From Bifidobacterium lemurum (GTDB lineage: Bacteria > Actinomycetota > Actinomycetes > Actinomycetales > Bifidobacteriaceae), in the NCBI RefSeq assembly GCF_014898175.1, contig NZ_CP062948.1, positions 1,922,001-1,986,000 of the forward strand: a DNA stretch of 64,000 nucleotides. Reading direction: 5' to 3'. Positions 17,343 through 26,358 of the stretch are shown here, one piece after another (within the stretch, counting starts at the first letter, position 1; the number at the start of each line of letters is the position of its first letter). A model generated the notes under the pieces. The model had not been told where the DNA came from. It did not search any database and saw only the letters and a program-made list of their open reading frames with translations. A program made the position numbers and the translations under genes.

Positions 17343-18509
17343 TTATTTGGCGGCGTCGGCGATCGCTTCGCGTTCCATGGCCACGAAGCGGCGCACGGAG
17401 GACTCCACCGAATAATGCGATTCGGTGTGTTCGGCGTACCGGGCACCCCACGCCGCCAGCTCCTCGGGGTGGTCGAACCACCAGTCGATGCGGCGGGCCA
17501 GCAGGGCCGCGTTGCGCACGGGGAACAATGATTCGTCCAGCAACGCGAACTGACTTGCCGCGCTGAGTTCGGAGGCGGCGATCACCGGCACCAGTCCGCA
17601 GGCCATGGCTTCGATCACGCTCACCGATTCGATGTCGGCGATGGAGCAGTGCACGAACAGGTTGCAGGAACGCAGTAGCGCCGGCATGTCGGCATTCTTG
17701 TGGAAGCCAATCTGCGCCTTGCGGGCCAGCAGCAGGTCGGCGCGGAACTGCAGATAGCGCCGCAACGGCCCGGTGCCGGCGATGATGAGCTGGATGTCGC
17801 TGGCGTAGCGGCTCATGGAAATCGCCTTGATCAGGGTGATCTGGTCCTTCTCATGGGCCAACCGTCCCGAGGCGACGATGCGCAGGGGCGTGCGCACGGC
17901 CTCCTGCGCGCTGAGCGGCTCGCGCGCCTCGAAGCGCGGCGAATACCCGTTGGAGATCACATGCAGCGTGCCGCGGTATCCGTGGGAGCGCAGCAGGCTC
18001 GCGGTCATCTCCGTGGGGGTGTGGATGTGGTCGATGCGCCGATACAGCCACCAGTGGAACAGGCGGTAGAGCAGGTTCTGCATGCCGGGGATGTGCCGCA
18101 GCGGCCCGGCCGAATACAGCACGTTCTCGGGCTGCAGATGGAATCCGGCGGTGACGGGGATGCCCATGTCGCGCGCGATTTTGGCGGCGCGGCGGCCGAA
18201 TTTGAACGGCATATAGATATGGACGACGTCCGCGCCGGCGAACGCGGTGCGGAACAGGGTGTCGCTCGGCTCGGCGAACTGCATCTGCTGTTTGGCCGCC
18301 ACCCAGGAGACCAACGGCACTTTGTTCACACGGGCCGGGTACTCCGGCGCTCCGACTCCGACCAGTCGCACATGATGGCCTTGCCGTTCCAACTCCGATG
18401 CCCATTGCAGGGCCGAGTTCGAAGTGCCGTTGCCTTGGTTGCCGATCGAATCGACCACCAAGGCGATGGTCAGCGGCTGCTCGACATGTTCCGACGCGTT
18501 CTTAAGCAT
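17343..18509 (-). CDS. Glycosyltransferase family 4 (group 1) protein
   Basis: A 388-residue GT-B enzyme, probably acting on a membrane lipid or cell-surface glycan. The N-terminal half has DSIGNQGNGTSNSALQWASEL and the sugar-acceptor domain. The C-terminal half has RIVASGRLAHEKDQITLIKA, LIIAGTGPLRRYL and the retaining-GT4 signature EX7E in SIADIESVSVIEAMACGLVPV. No membrane segment is evident. It resembles UDP-sugar-dependent glycolipid mannosyl- or glucosyltransferases, but the donor and acceptor cannot be stated. It is single, with its own start at 18509 and the structured gap upstream. Confidence 0.9.
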   Translation of the reverse strand: MLKNASEHVEQPLTIALVVDSIGNQGNGTSNSALQWASELERQGHHVRLVGVGAPEYPARVNKVPLVSWVAAKQQMQFAEPSDTLFRTAFAGADVVHIYMPFKFGRRAAKIARDMGIPVTAGFHLQPENVLYSAGPLRHIPGMQNLLYRLFHWWLYRRIDHIHTPTEMTASLLRSHGYRGTLHVISNGYSPRFEAREPLSAQEAVRTPLRIVASGRLAHEKDQITLIKAISMSRYASDIQLIIAGTGPLRRYLQFRADLLLARKAQIGFHKNADMPALLRSCNLFVHCSIADIESVSVIEAMACGLVPVIAASELSAASQFALLDESLFPVRNAALLARRIDWWFDHPEELAAWGARYAEHTESHYSVESSVRRFVAMEREAIADAAK

Positions 18510-18619
18510 TGCTCCATACTACGCCCGGCCTCTCCGCTTCGCTCTTTCCGCCGCCTTGAGAGGGGAGCGGATTCCATTTGGGAGGGGCATGTTGGGGAGG
18601 CTGTTTTTCTTACTGCGGA

Positions 18620-18649
18620 TTGGCGTTTCGCGTGATCGCGAGCTATACT
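18620..18649 (+). promoter_or_regulatory. Sigma-70 promoter of a possible RNA gene
   Basis: TTGGCG (18620-18625) and TATACT (18644-18649) are separated by 18 bases, a good match to the housekeeping consensus. It points rightward into a gene-free region, with no protein start for more than 600 bases. Confidence 0.6.
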
Positions 18650-18655
18650 GAAAGT

Positions 18656-18860
18656 GCTGGAAGCGGCAAGGGCAGTACGGCAAAGAGGCCGGGCCGCAGC
18701 GGATATGCAAGAAGAACAGAGCAAGAGATAACACAGAACAAGTGGATGTGGCGAAACGGAAAATCTCCCTCCTTCCCCGATAGCGGTGGCCCCGGGTGAC
18801 ATGGTCTCCCCGGGGCCACCTGCTGCGTGCCTCCACTTTCCGCAGCTGACTATCGGCCCA
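18656..18860 (+). ncRNA. Candidate structured non-coding RNA
   Basis: Downstream of the promoter, the 3' part folds as a three-way junction. The closing stem is CCGATAG (18777-18783) with CTATCGG (18850-18856). Inside are a 12-pair stem GGTGGCCCCGGG/CCCGGGGCCACC (18785-18796/18809-18820) and a six-pair stem GCTGCG/CGCAGC (18822-18827/18841-18846). A purine-rich single-stranded stretch lies at about 18708-18754. I do not recognise it as SRP RNA, RNase P RNA or tmRNA. There is no U run, so the 3' end is uncertain. The minus-strand sense is also possible, as a leader of the glycosyltransferase gene. Confidence 0.45.
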
Positions 18861-18913
18861 GAGCATGCGGGCTAATAGGATGACGACGGATCTGCCTGAC
18901 AAGACCGATTCCT

Positions 18914-18977
18914 CACACCAAACTTGAGAATCAATCGTTTTACATAGGCAAGTCTCGACGGTCCGTCACACCAAACT
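18914..18977. repeat. CACACCAAACT-bounded repeat, copy A (short form)
   Basis: Two direct CACACCAAACT motifs (near 18914 and 18967) enclose GAGAATCAATCGTTTTACATAGGCAAG as a core in two parts (GAGAATCAATCGTTTTAC, ATAGGCAAG). The same core is in copies B (46223-46325) and C (59489-59591); this copy lacks the left inverted end. Confidence 0.75.
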
Positions 18978-19311
18978 CCTATCCCCGGTTCGAGGCCGCG
19001 TTATGCTGGTCGGCAGCTCCATCCTCGGTCGGGCCGTTCCGGCGAGCCGTTGTCTGACTTGCGTGTATGATTGACCTTTGTGTGTGCCAGCGGCATGCCT
19101 TATGTGACAGGCGTGCGCGTTGGGATATCCCGCCCGTCCGGCGAGAGCCACGCAGTAATGCGGCGGTTGGAGGACGGCGGGCCATCGGGCCGGTGGACAG
19201 TGGCTATCTTTTCCGATTCGGACCTATAGGGTCTCGGAGGCAAGGGGAAGTGTGGCTGCGGTGCGGCGGCCTCACGAAGCCAAGAGAAACCACTGAATCG
19301 GAGAATTCAAG
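18978..19311 (+). promoter_or_regulatory. Leader of the str operon (rpsL)
   Basis: This 334-base gene-free stretch precedes rpsL. A TATGAT at 19066-19071 is the best -10 candidate, but no good -35 stands at the right distance. GGAG at 19300-19303 serves the TTG start of rpsL. Nothing else is clear. Confidence 0.35.
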
Positions 19312-19683
19312 TTGCCTACGATTGAACAGCTCGTCCGTAAGGGACGTCAGGCCAAGCCGAAGAAGTCGAAGACTTTGGCCCTGAAGGGCAGCCCGCTGCG
19401 CCGCGGCGTGTGCACCCGTGTGTATACCACCACCCCGAAGAAGCCGAACTCGGCTCTGCGTAAGGTCGCCCGTGTGCGCCTGAGCTCTGGCGTCGAAGTC
19501 ACCGCCTACATCCCGGGCGAAGGCCACAACCTGCAGGAGCACTCCATCGTGCTCGTGCGCGGCGGCCGTGTCAAGGATCTGCCGGGCGTGCGCTACCACA
19601 TCGTGCGTGGCGCGCTCGATACCCAGGGCGTCAAGGACCGCAAGCAGGGTCGTTCCCTGTACGGAGCAAAGAAGGCGAAGTAA
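19312..19683 (+). CDS. rpsL: 30S ribosomal protein S12
   Basis: S12 lies at the decoding centre of the small subunit. The 123-residue sequence has the typical N-terminus [11 protein letters not shown], the segment [18 protein letters not shown] containing the streptomycin-related Lys, and the aspartate methylthiolation region [14 protein letters not shown]. It uses a TTG start (19312-19314) with GGAG eight bases upstream; no ATG or GTG fits the conserved N-terminus. It is the first gene of the str operon. Confidence 0.97.
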   Translation: MPTIEQLVRKGRQAKPKKSKTLALKGSPLRRGVCTRVYTTTPKKPNSALRKVARVRLSSGVEVTAYIPGEGHNLQEHSIVLVRGGRVKDLPGVRYHIVRGALDTQGVKDRKQGRSLYGAKKAK

Positions 19684-19688
19684 GAGAT

Positions 19689-20159
19689 ATGTCACGTAAA
19701 GGACCCGCTAAGAAGCACCAGCTGCTGCCCGATCCGATCTACGGCTCGACCGTGGTGGCCCAGCTCATCAACAAGATTCTGCTCGACGGCAAGAAGTCGA
19801 TCGCCGAGGACATCGTCTACTCCGCGCTCGACATGGTCAAGGAGAAGACCGACCAGGAGCCCGTGGCCGTGCTCAAGCGCGCGCTGGACAACATCCGTCC
19901 GTCCCTCGAGGTGCGTTCCCGCCGCGTCGGTGGCGCCACCTACCAGGTGCCTGTCGAGGTGAAGCCCGCCCGCGCCAACACCCTGTCGCTGCGCTGGCTG
20001 ACCGACTTCTCCCGCGCCCGTCGTGAGAAGACCATGGCCGAGCGTCTCGCCAACGAGATCCTCGACGCCTCCAACGGCCTCGGCGCTTCCGTGAAGCGTC
20101 GCGAGGACACCCACAAGATGGCCGAAGCCAACAAGGCCTTCGCCCATTACCGCTGGTAA
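19689..20159 (+). CDS. rpsG: 30S ribosomal protein S7
   Basis: S7 nucleates assembly of the 30S head and contacts mRNA at the exit site. The 156-residue protein has the usual [20 protein letters not shown] start, the helix [22 protein letters not shown] in two stretches ([22 protein letters not shown]), and the C-terminal [15 protein letters not shown]. It lies five bases after rpsL and 30 bases before fusA, in the order common to str operons. Confidence 0.98.
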   Translation: MSRKGPAKKHQLLPDPIYGSTVVAQLINKILLDGKKSIAEDIVYSALDMVKEKTDQEPVAVLKRALDNIRPSLEVRSRRVGGATYQVPVEVKPARANTLSLRWLTDFSRARREKTMAERLANEILDASNGLGASVKRREDTHKMAEANKAFAHYRW

Positions 20160-20189
20160 TCACTCGAACCACAAGTTTAAGGAAAAACA

Positions 20190-22316
20190 ATGGCTGAAGA
20201 GGTGCTTTCGGACCTTAACCACGTCCGCAACATCGGCATCATGGCGCACATCGATGCCGGTAAGACCACCACCACCGAGCGCATCCTGTTCTACACCGGT
20301 AAGAACTACAAGATCGGCGAGACCCACGACGGCGCCTCGACGATGGACTTCATGGAGCAGGAGCAGGAGCGCGGCATCACCATCCAGTCCGCCGCCACCA
20401 CCTGCTTCTGGAGCCGCCAGTCCCACGACACCAAGGACAAGTTCCAGATCAACATCATCGACACCCCCGGCCACGTGGACTTCACGGCCGAGGTGGAGCG
20501 CTCCCTGCGCGTGCTCGATGGCGCCGTGGCCGTGTTCGACGGCAAGGAAGGCGTGGAGCCCCAGTCCGAAACCGTGTGGCGTCAGGCCGACAAGTACGGC
20601 GTTCCGCGTATCTGCTTCATCAACAAGATGGATAAGCTGGGCGCGAACTTCTACTACTCCGTCGACACCATCAAGGACAAGCTGGGCGCCACCCCGCTGG
20701 TCATGCAGCTGCCGATCGGCTCCGAGAACGAGTTCACCGGCGTGGTCGACCTGGTCGAGATGAAGGCCTACGTGTGGAACGGCCTCGAGGAGCTCGGCGC
20801 CAAGTACGACACCACCGAGATCCCGGACGACCTCAAGGACAAGGCCCAGGAATACCACGAGCAGCTGGTCGAGGCCGCCGCCGAGGCGAACGACGACCTG
20901 ATGAACAAGTTCTTCGAGGACGGCGACCTGTCCAAGGAGGACATCCGCGCCGGCGTCCGCGAGCTGACCATCAGCAAGTCCGCCTTCCCGGTCTTCTGCG
21001 GCTCCGCGTTCAAGGACAAGGGCGTGCAGCCCATGCTCGACGGCGTGATCGACTACCTGCCGAGCCCCGAGGACGTGCCCGCCATCCAGGGCTACGATCC
21101 GAAGGACGAGACCGTTGAGATCGACCGCAAGCCGGTCAAGTCCGATCCGTTCTCGGCTCTGGTCTTCAAGATCTCCACCCACCCGTTCTACGGCAAGCTC
21201 GTGTTCGTGCGCGTCTACTCCGGCGCCGTCAAGCAGGGCGATTCCGTGCTCGACTCCACCCGCTCCAAGAAGGAGCGCGTCGGCAAGATCTTCCAGATGC
21301 ACGCCGACAAGGAGAACCCGGTGGACGAGGCTTCGGCCGGCAACATCTACACCTTCGTGGGCCTGAAGAACGTCACCACGGGCGACACCCTGTGCGCCCT
21401 CGACGCTCCGATCACCCTCGACTCCATGACCTTCCCGGATCCCGTGATCCAGGTGGCCGTCGAGCCGAAGACCAAGGCCGACCAGGAGAAGATGGGCATC
21501 GCCCTCGCCAAGCTCTCCGAAGAGGATCCGACCTTCCAGGTCTCCACCGACGAAGAGTCCGGCCAGACGCTGATCGCCGGCATGGGCGAGCTCCAGCTCG
21601 ACATCATCGTCGACCGTATGCGCCGCGAGTTCAAGGTCGAGTGCAACCAGGGCAAGCCGCAGGTCGCCTACCGCGAGACGATCCGCAAGGCCGTCATGGA
21701 CCAGGGCTACACGCACAAGAAGCAGACCGGTGGTTCCGGCCAGTTCGCGAAGGTCCTGATGAACTTCGAGCCGCTCGACACCACCGAGGGCAAGACCTTC
21801 GAGTTCGAGAACGCCGTCACCGGCGGCCACATCTCCAACGAGTTCATCGGCCCGATCGAGGCCGGTGTCAAGGAAGCCATGGAATCCGGCATCCTCGCCG
21901 GCTTCCCGGTCGTGGGCGTCAAGGCCACCGTCACCGACGGCCAGATGCACCCGGTCGACTCCTCGGAAATGGCCTTCAAGCTCGCTGGCTCCATGTGCTT
22001 CAAGGAGGCCGCTCCCAAGGCGAAGCCGGTCATCCTCGAGCCCATCATGGCCGTCGAAGTGCGTACGCCCGAAGACTACATGGGCGAGGTCATCGGCGAT
22101 CTGAACCAGCGCCGCGGCAACATCACCAAGATGTCCGACGCGACCGGTGTGAAGGTCATCGACGCCAAGGTGCCGCTGTCCGAGATGTTCGGCTACATCG
22201 GCGACCTGCGCTCCAAGACCCAGGGCCGCGCCATGTTCACCATGCAGATGGATTCCTACGACGAGGTGCCGAAGAGCGTCTCCGAGGAAATCATCAAGGC
22301 CCAGCGCGGCGAGTGA
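20190..22316 (+). CDS. fusA: Elongation factor G
   Basis: GTPase that drives ribosome translocation and, with RRF, recycling. The 708-residue protein has G1 [10 protein letters not shown] (about 19-28), the switch region [16 protein letters not shown]3 DTPGHVDF, and G4 NKMD, followed by domains II-V with the C-terminal [15 protein letters not shown] ribosome binding site (AAGGA) precedes the ATG. Codon use is strongly biased, as expected of a highly expressed gene. A strong hairpin separates it from tuf. Confidence 0.98.
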   Translation: MAEEVLSDLNHVRNIGIMAHIDAGKTTTTERILFYTGKNYKIGETHDGASTMDFMEQEQERGITIQSAATTCFWSRQSHDTKDKFQINIIDTPGHVDFTAEVERSLRVLDGAVAVFDGKEGVEPQSETVWRQADKYGVPRICFINKMDKLGANFYYSVDTIKDKLGATPLVMQLPIGSENEFTGVVDLVEMKAYVWNGLEELGAKYDTTEIPDDLKDKAQEYHEQLVEAAAEANDDLMNKFFEDGDLSKEDIRAGVRELTISKSAFPVFCGSAFKDKGVQPMLDGVIDYLPSPEDVPAIQGYDPKDETVEIDRKPVKSDPFSALVFKISTHPFYGKLVFVRVYSGAVKQGDSVLDSTRSKKERVGKIFQMHADKENPVDEASAGNIYTFVGLKNVTTGDTLCALDAPITLDSMTFPDPVIQVAVEPKTKADQEKMGIALAKLSEEDPTFQVSTDEESGQTLIAGMGELQLDIIVDRMRREFKVECNQGKPQVAYRETIRKAVMDQGYTHKKQTGGSGQFAKVLMNFEPLDTTEGKTFEFENAVTGGHISNEFIGPIEAGVKEAMESGILAGFPVVGVKATVTDGQMHPVDSSEMAFKLAGSMCFKEAAPKAKPVILEPIMAVEVRTPEDYMGEVIGDLNQRRGNITKMSDATGVKVIDAKVPLSEMFGYIGDLRSKTQGRAMFTMQMDSYDEVPKSVSEEIIKAQRGE

Positions 22317-22345
22317 CACGCGTAGCCGCAAAGGTGGCATCAGTC

Positions 22346-22381
22346 CCCAGTCAGCGGTAGTATGTTGTACCGCTGACTGGG
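22346..22381 (+). terminator. Perfect hairpin between fusA and tuf
   Basis: CCCAGTCAGCGGTA (22346-22359) and TACCGCTGACTGGG (22368-22381) form a 14-pair stem with an eight-base loop. There is no U run (TTCTGG follows), so partial termination, processing or RNA stability are all possible. The remaining 69 bases to tuf may hold the tuf promoter, but I cannot define it. Confidence 0.6.
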
Positions 22382-22450
22382 TTCTGGCACCAATGTGGCA
22401 CGAAACCCAGAAACCCAGTAAACCTACGAAACGTCCAGGAGGACAAAGTA

Positions 22451-23650
22451 ATGGCAAAGGAAAAGTACGAGCGTACTAAGCCGCACGTTAACATCGGCAC
22501 CATCGGCCACGTCGATCACGGTAAGACCACCCTGACCGCGGCCATCTCCAAGGTGCTGCACGAAGAGTACCCGGATGTCAACCCGGCTTACGACTTCAAC
22601 CAGATCGATGCCGCTCCGGAAGAGCAGCAGCGTGGTATCACCATCAACATCGCCCACATCGAGTACCAGACCGCTGAGCGTCACTACGCCCACGTGGACT
22701 GCCCGGGCCACGCCGACTTCGTGAAGAACATGATCACCGGCGCCGCTCAGATGGATGGCGCCATCCTCGTTGTGGCCGCCACCGACGGCCCGATGGCCCA
22801 GACCCGCGAGCACGTGCTGCTCGCCCGCCAGGTGGGCGTGCCGCGCATCCTCGTCGCCCTGAACAAGTGCGACATGGTCGAGGATGAGGAGCTCATCGAG
22901 CTCGTCGAAGAAGAGGTCCGCGACCTTCTCGAGGAGAACGGCTTCGACCGCGACTGCCCGGTGATCCACACCTCCGCCTACGGCGCCCTGCACGACGAAG
23001 AGCCCAACCACGACAAGTGGGTTGAGTCCGTCAAGGAACTCATGAACGCCGTCGACGAGTACATCCCGACCCCGACCCATGATCTGGACAAGCCGTTCCT
23101 GATGCCGATCGAGGACGTCTTCACCATCTCCGGCCGTGGCACCGTGGTGACCGGCCGTGTGGAGCGTGGCCAGCTGGCCGTCAACTCCCCGGTCGAGATC
23201 GTCGGCATCCGCGAGACCCAGAGCACCACCGTGACCTCCATCGAGACGTTCCACAAGACCATGGACGCCTGCGAGGCCGGCGACAACACCGGTCTGCTGC
23301 TCCGCGGCATCAACCGTACCGATGTCGAGCGTGGTCAGGTTCTGGCCAAGCCGGGCACCGTCACCCCGCACACCAAGTTCGAGGGCGAAGTCTACGTGCT
23401 GACCAAGGACGAGGGCGGCCGTCACTCGCCGTTCTTCTCCAACTACCGTCCGCAGTTCTACTTCCGTACCACCGACGTGACCGGCGTCATCGAGCTGCCG
23501 CAGGGCGTCGAGATGGTGCAGCCGGGCGACCACGCCACCTTCACCGTTGAGCTGATCCAGCCCATCGCTATGGAGGAAGGCCTGACCTTCGCTGTGCGCG
23601 AGGGTGGCCACACCGTCGGCTCCGGCCGTGTCACCAAGATCCTCGCCTGA
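22451..23650 (+). CDS. tuf: Elongation factor Tu
   Basis: Delivers aminoacyl-tRNA to the ribosome. The 399-residue protein has G1 GHVDHGKTT (about 19-27), the effector segment [12 protein letters not shown]3 [12 protein letters not shown]4 NKCDM, and domains 2-3 ending SGRVTKILA. It starts at the ATG after CCAGGAGG. It is the last gene of the str block and is followed by a strong terminator. Confidence 0.98.
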   Translation: MAKEKYERTKPHVNIGTIGHVDHGKTTLTAAISKVLHEEYPDVNPAYDFNQIDAAPEEQQRGITINIAHIEYQTAERHYAHVDCPGHADFVKNMITGAAQMDGAILVVAATDGPMAQTREHVLLARQVGVPRILVALNKCDMVEDEELIELVEEEVRDLLEENGFDRDCPVIHTSAYGALHDEEPNHDKWVESVKELMNAVDEYIPTPTHDLDKPFLMPIEDVFTISGRGTVVTGRVERGQLAVNSPVEIVGIRETQSTTVTSIETFHKTMDACEAGDNTGLLLRGINRTDVERGQVLAKPGTVTPHTKFEGEVYVLTKDEGGRHSPFFSNYRPQFYFRTTDVTGVIELPQGVEMVQPGDHATFTVELIQPIAMEEGLTFAVREGGHTVGSGRVTKILA

Positions 23651-23692
23651 TTTCCATCGGCGGATCTGACACGCGCTAGAACGTAGCGTTCG

Positions 23693-23725
23693 CGAGACCC
23701 CAGCCCCTTTCGGGCTGGGGTCTCG
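23693..23725 (+). terminator. Terminator after tuf
   Basis: GAGACCCCAGCCC (23694-23706) pairs with GGGCTGGGGTCTC (23712-23724) around a five-base loop. The tail is short (GTCGTATT), but stability is very high. Confidence 0.8.
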
Positions 23726-23878
23726 TCGTATTCACCCATATCCACATGATGGGAGATGCCAAACCGATAGCCAGGTACGGAACGCGCCGGGAAATAATTT
23801 TGAGTGTGCCGCAACGAATCGCATGGCTCGTGCGTATATACCAGTACAGGAACACGACTGGGAGAACGGGCTGGAGCG

Positions 23879-24481
23879 ATGACGAGCGAACGCGGACAAG
23901 AGCGCGAGATCAGGCGTCTGATCGACGCCATCGTGGTCAGGCGTTCGCATCGCGCCGCCGACAAACTGGTGCGCGCCTACTATCCCATGGTCTACCGCAG
24001 CGTGTTCCTCCATGTCATGTCCCGCGAGGAAGCGGAGAACCTGACCCAAGAAACGTTCATCGCGGCATTGCGCGCGTTGGAATCATACGATGCGGGCAAA
24101 GGCACGTTCGCCACATGGCTGCTGCGTATCGCCTCCAATAAGGTGATCGATTCCCACCGACGAACCAGACCCGTCGTTTCGCTGGAATCGTCATCGACCA
24201 CGACGGACGACAATCGCAACAGTATGCGGGATGAGCTGCCGGACGTGCGCGCCGACCCATACACCACAACCGCGAACATCGACTTATTGCATCGTGTCGA
24301 ACGGTTCATCACATCGGAGGATGAACGGTCGCAGACAGTCTATCGCATGCGGCTATACGGACAACGGTCTTTCCAAGACATCGCAGCGGCATTGGACATG
24401 CCCGAACCCGCCGTGAAGGCGCGGTACTACCGATTGATTGCCAAGTTGAGAAAGGAGTTCGGCAATGAACGGGAGCCATAA
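23879..24481 (+). CDS. ECF-type RNA polymerase sigma factor
   Basis: A 200-residue alternative sigma factor. Region 2 spans YRSVFLHVMSREEAENLTQE and TFATWLLRIASNKVIDSHRR (about residues 37-98). Region 4 spans VYRMRLYGQRSFQDIAAALD with its recognition helix EPAVKARYYRLIAKL (about 156-195). I chose the ATG at 23879, matching the family start; a GTG at 23804 would add 25 residues without a known domain. The following gene overlaps it by 17 bases, so sigma and membrane partner are co-translated. It likely directs expression of this operon and perhaps others. Confidence 0.9.
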   Translation: MTSERGQEREIRRLIDAIVVRRSHRAADKLVRAYYPMVYRSVFLHVMSREEAENLTQETFIAALRALESYDAGKGTFATWLLRIASNKVIDSHRRTRPVVSLESSSTTTDDNRNSMRDELPDVRADPYTTTANIDLLHRVERFITSEDERSQTVYRMRLYGQRSFQDIAAALDMPEPAVKARYYRLIAKLRKEFGNEREP

Positions 24482-25469
24482 TCACAGCGTCGATGCAAAC
24501 GATTCATACGACATGCCAGACGGTCGAATGGCTGAAGATCCTGTGATCCCCGACTCGTCGCTTCGGTTTGAAGAGCTGCTGGTGAGCGCATACGAGACGG
24601 TCGGTGAGACGTATGCTCCCGCGCGGCCCGACGCGGAGTCCGTGAACGCCATAGTGGACCGCGCGTTGCCGCAGCGCGTGCGATTGCGTGATCTTATCGC
24701 CGACACCGTGCGCATGCTCAGCGTACGGAACCTGTTTTTCGGCGTTGGGGATTGCGTGTTCCTCGCGGTGATGTGCGGCGGTATGGTGTGGGGGCTGCTT
24801 GCCATGACGTTTCTGGTACAGGCTGGCTCAGAGCAGGCCGCCGCCACGGCGGGCATAATGACAGGCTCCCCGGATGTCGGCTTGGTCGTTGATGCCACCG
24901 TCTCGGGAACCACATCCGATTGGCGGGTGCGGGCTCTGTTCGTCCCCACCTTCGTTCTCTCCCCTCTGATCTACGAATTCGTCCACCTGCTGATCTCGTT
25001 CAAGGAGCGATCGCTGCGCACCGCCCAGGTGCTGCGCGCCTGCCGGTGGTCGTTCCGTCGTATCGCGGCGATGCGCATGCTGGTGTTCGGCGGAATCTCG
25101 ATGGTGGGGTCGACCGTGTTCTCCGTAACCGTCGCCTGGATGTCATCGTTGCGGTTCGACCTGCTGACGCTGCTGGGACTGTCATTCGCCGCATTGTTCC
25201 TGTTCGCGTTTGGGCAGCTGCTCGTGGACATGCATGTCAGATGGCCGGCTTCGAACGCGCTGATGCCGGCGCTTTGGGCGGTGCTGAGCATCGGTATGAT
25301 CTGGCATCACGCATCCGTCGAACCATGGCTTGCCGGCCTGCCGCCGGTTCTTACCATAGGACTCGCTTTCTGCGCCGCCATCGCCTACTTCGCCGCTTTG
25401 CGACGATACTGCGCCATTCGCCCCACCGAATTCAGAACTCTCGCATACGGCACGGAAAGGAGCCGATGA
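24465..25469 (+). CDS. Polytopic membrane protein, probable anti-sigma factor
   Basis: A 334-residue protein with about 85 polar N-terminal residues and then about six membrane helices (for example VGDCVFLAVMCGGMVWGL, VPTFVLSPLIYEFVHLLI, LTLLGLSFAALFLFAFGQLL). The overlap with the ECF sigma gene and the cytoplasmic-type N-terminus followed by membrane segments suggest an anti-sigma factor that holds sigma at the membrane. The zinc motif HxxxCxxC of the ZAS class is absent, so it is of another type. The stop overlaps the ATPase start. Role is inferred from context. Confidence 0.7.
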   Translation: MNGSHNHSVDANDSYDMPDGRMAEDPVIPDSSLRFEELLVSAYETVGETYAPARPDAESVNAIVDRALPQRVRLRDLIADTVRMLSVRNLFFGVGDCVFLAVMCGGMVWGLLAMTFLVQAGSEQAAATAGIMTGSPDVGLVVDATVSGTTSDWRVRALFVPTFVLSPLIYEFVHLLISFKERSLRTAQVLRACRWSFRRIAAMRMLVFGGISMVGSTVFSVTVAWMSSLRFDLLTLLGLSFAALFLFAFGQLLVDMHVRWPASNALMPALWAVLSIGMIWHHASVEPWLAGLPPVLTIGLAFCAAIAYFAALRRYCAIRPTEFRTLAYGTERSR

Positions 25470-26329
25470 TGCTCACATTGCACCATGTGTCTAAACGCCT
25501 TGGCGGACGCGCCATTCTGCATGACATCGACCTCGAACTCACCCAAGGGGTGACCGGTCTGCTCGCACCGAACGGCGCCGGCAAAACCACACTGCTGAAC
25601 ATGATCGCCACGCTGCTCTATCCGACCGAAGGTTCGATCCAATGGAACGGCGAGGACATCGTGGCCATGGATGACCGGTATCGAGGCTTGTTGGGATACC
25701 TGCCGCAACATTTCGGATATTATCCGAACTATTCTCCACGTCGGTTCCTCACATACATCGCCACCCTGCAGGCGGTCAGGCCATCACGCATCGACGTCCG
25801 CGTCGACGAACTGCTGCGGTTGGTGGGACTCACTGACGTGGCGGATAAGAAGATGCGCACATTCTCCGGAGGCATGATCCAGCGCGTCGGCATCGCCCAG
25901 GCGTTGATCCACGATCCGGACCTCATCATTCTGGACGAGCCGACCGCCGGACTCGACCCCAAGGAGCGCGTGCGGTTCCGCAACATCATCCACGAGTTGG
26001 CGGCCGATCGCACGGTGATCCTCTCCACGCATATCGTGTCCGACCTTTCCACCATCGCCGGGCGCATCGTCATGCTCAAAAACGGCACGGTGCACGCCAA
26101 CAGCACGCCTGAGGACCTGATCTCAGCATTGCGTGGACATATTTATGAGATGCCCGCCGCCATGCCGTTGCCGCCGGGGCAACGACTGCTGTCGGAAGTG
26201 CAGTACGGCACACAGACCCGGCAGCGCGTCTGGTCGCCGATGCCCGTCGACGATGCCGCAGTCGATGGGCGTGTGTTGACGGTCCAACCGAATCTCGAGG
26301 ATGTGTTCCTCGTCACCTACGGCGAATGA
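25466..26329 (+). CDS. ABC exporter ATPase
   Basis: ATPase subunit of the ECF-linked exporter. It has a modified Walker A APNGAGKTT (about residues 37-45), LGYLPQHFGYYPNYS with the Q-loop, signature FSGGMIQRVGIAQAL, Walker B LIILDEPTAGLD and switch His in ILSTHIVSDL. The 287-residue length, with a C-terminal domain of about 70 residues, fits drug or antimicrobial-peptide exporters. ATGATG at the start overlaps the preceding stop; the second ATG (25469) has better spacing to AAGGAG (25456-25461), so either may be used. Permeases follow. Confidence 0.93.
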   Translation: MMLTLHHVSKRLGGRAILHDIDLELTQGVTGLLAPNGAGKTTLLNMIATLLYPTEGSIQWNGEDIVAMDDRYRGLLGYLPQHFGYYPNYSPRRFLTYIATLQAVRPSRIDVRVDELLRLVGLTDVADKKMRTFSGGMIQRVGIAQALIHDPDLIILDEPTAGLDPKERVRFRNIIHELAADRTVILSTHIVSDLSTIAGRIVMLKNGTVHANSTPEDLISALRGHIYEMPAAMPLPPGQRLLSEVQYGTQTRQRVWSPMPVDDAAVDGRVLTVQPNLEDVFLVTYGE

Positions 26330-26358
26330 CAAGCCGCCCGTGAATAAGGAGGGAAACA

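Noticed and set aside
18656..18860. Naming the RNA candidate as 6S, SRP or RNase P RNA
   Set aside because: The conserved SRP loop GGAAGGAAGCAGCC and the RNase P core are not seen, and the stable stems are near the 3' end, unlike the central bubble of 6S RNA.
23761..23878. An ECF-type autoregulated promoter (GGAAC at 23779, GGGAAATAA at 23789)
   Set aside because: GGAAC-like -35 motifs are visible, but no matching -10 stands at 16-17 bases, so the site is not supported.
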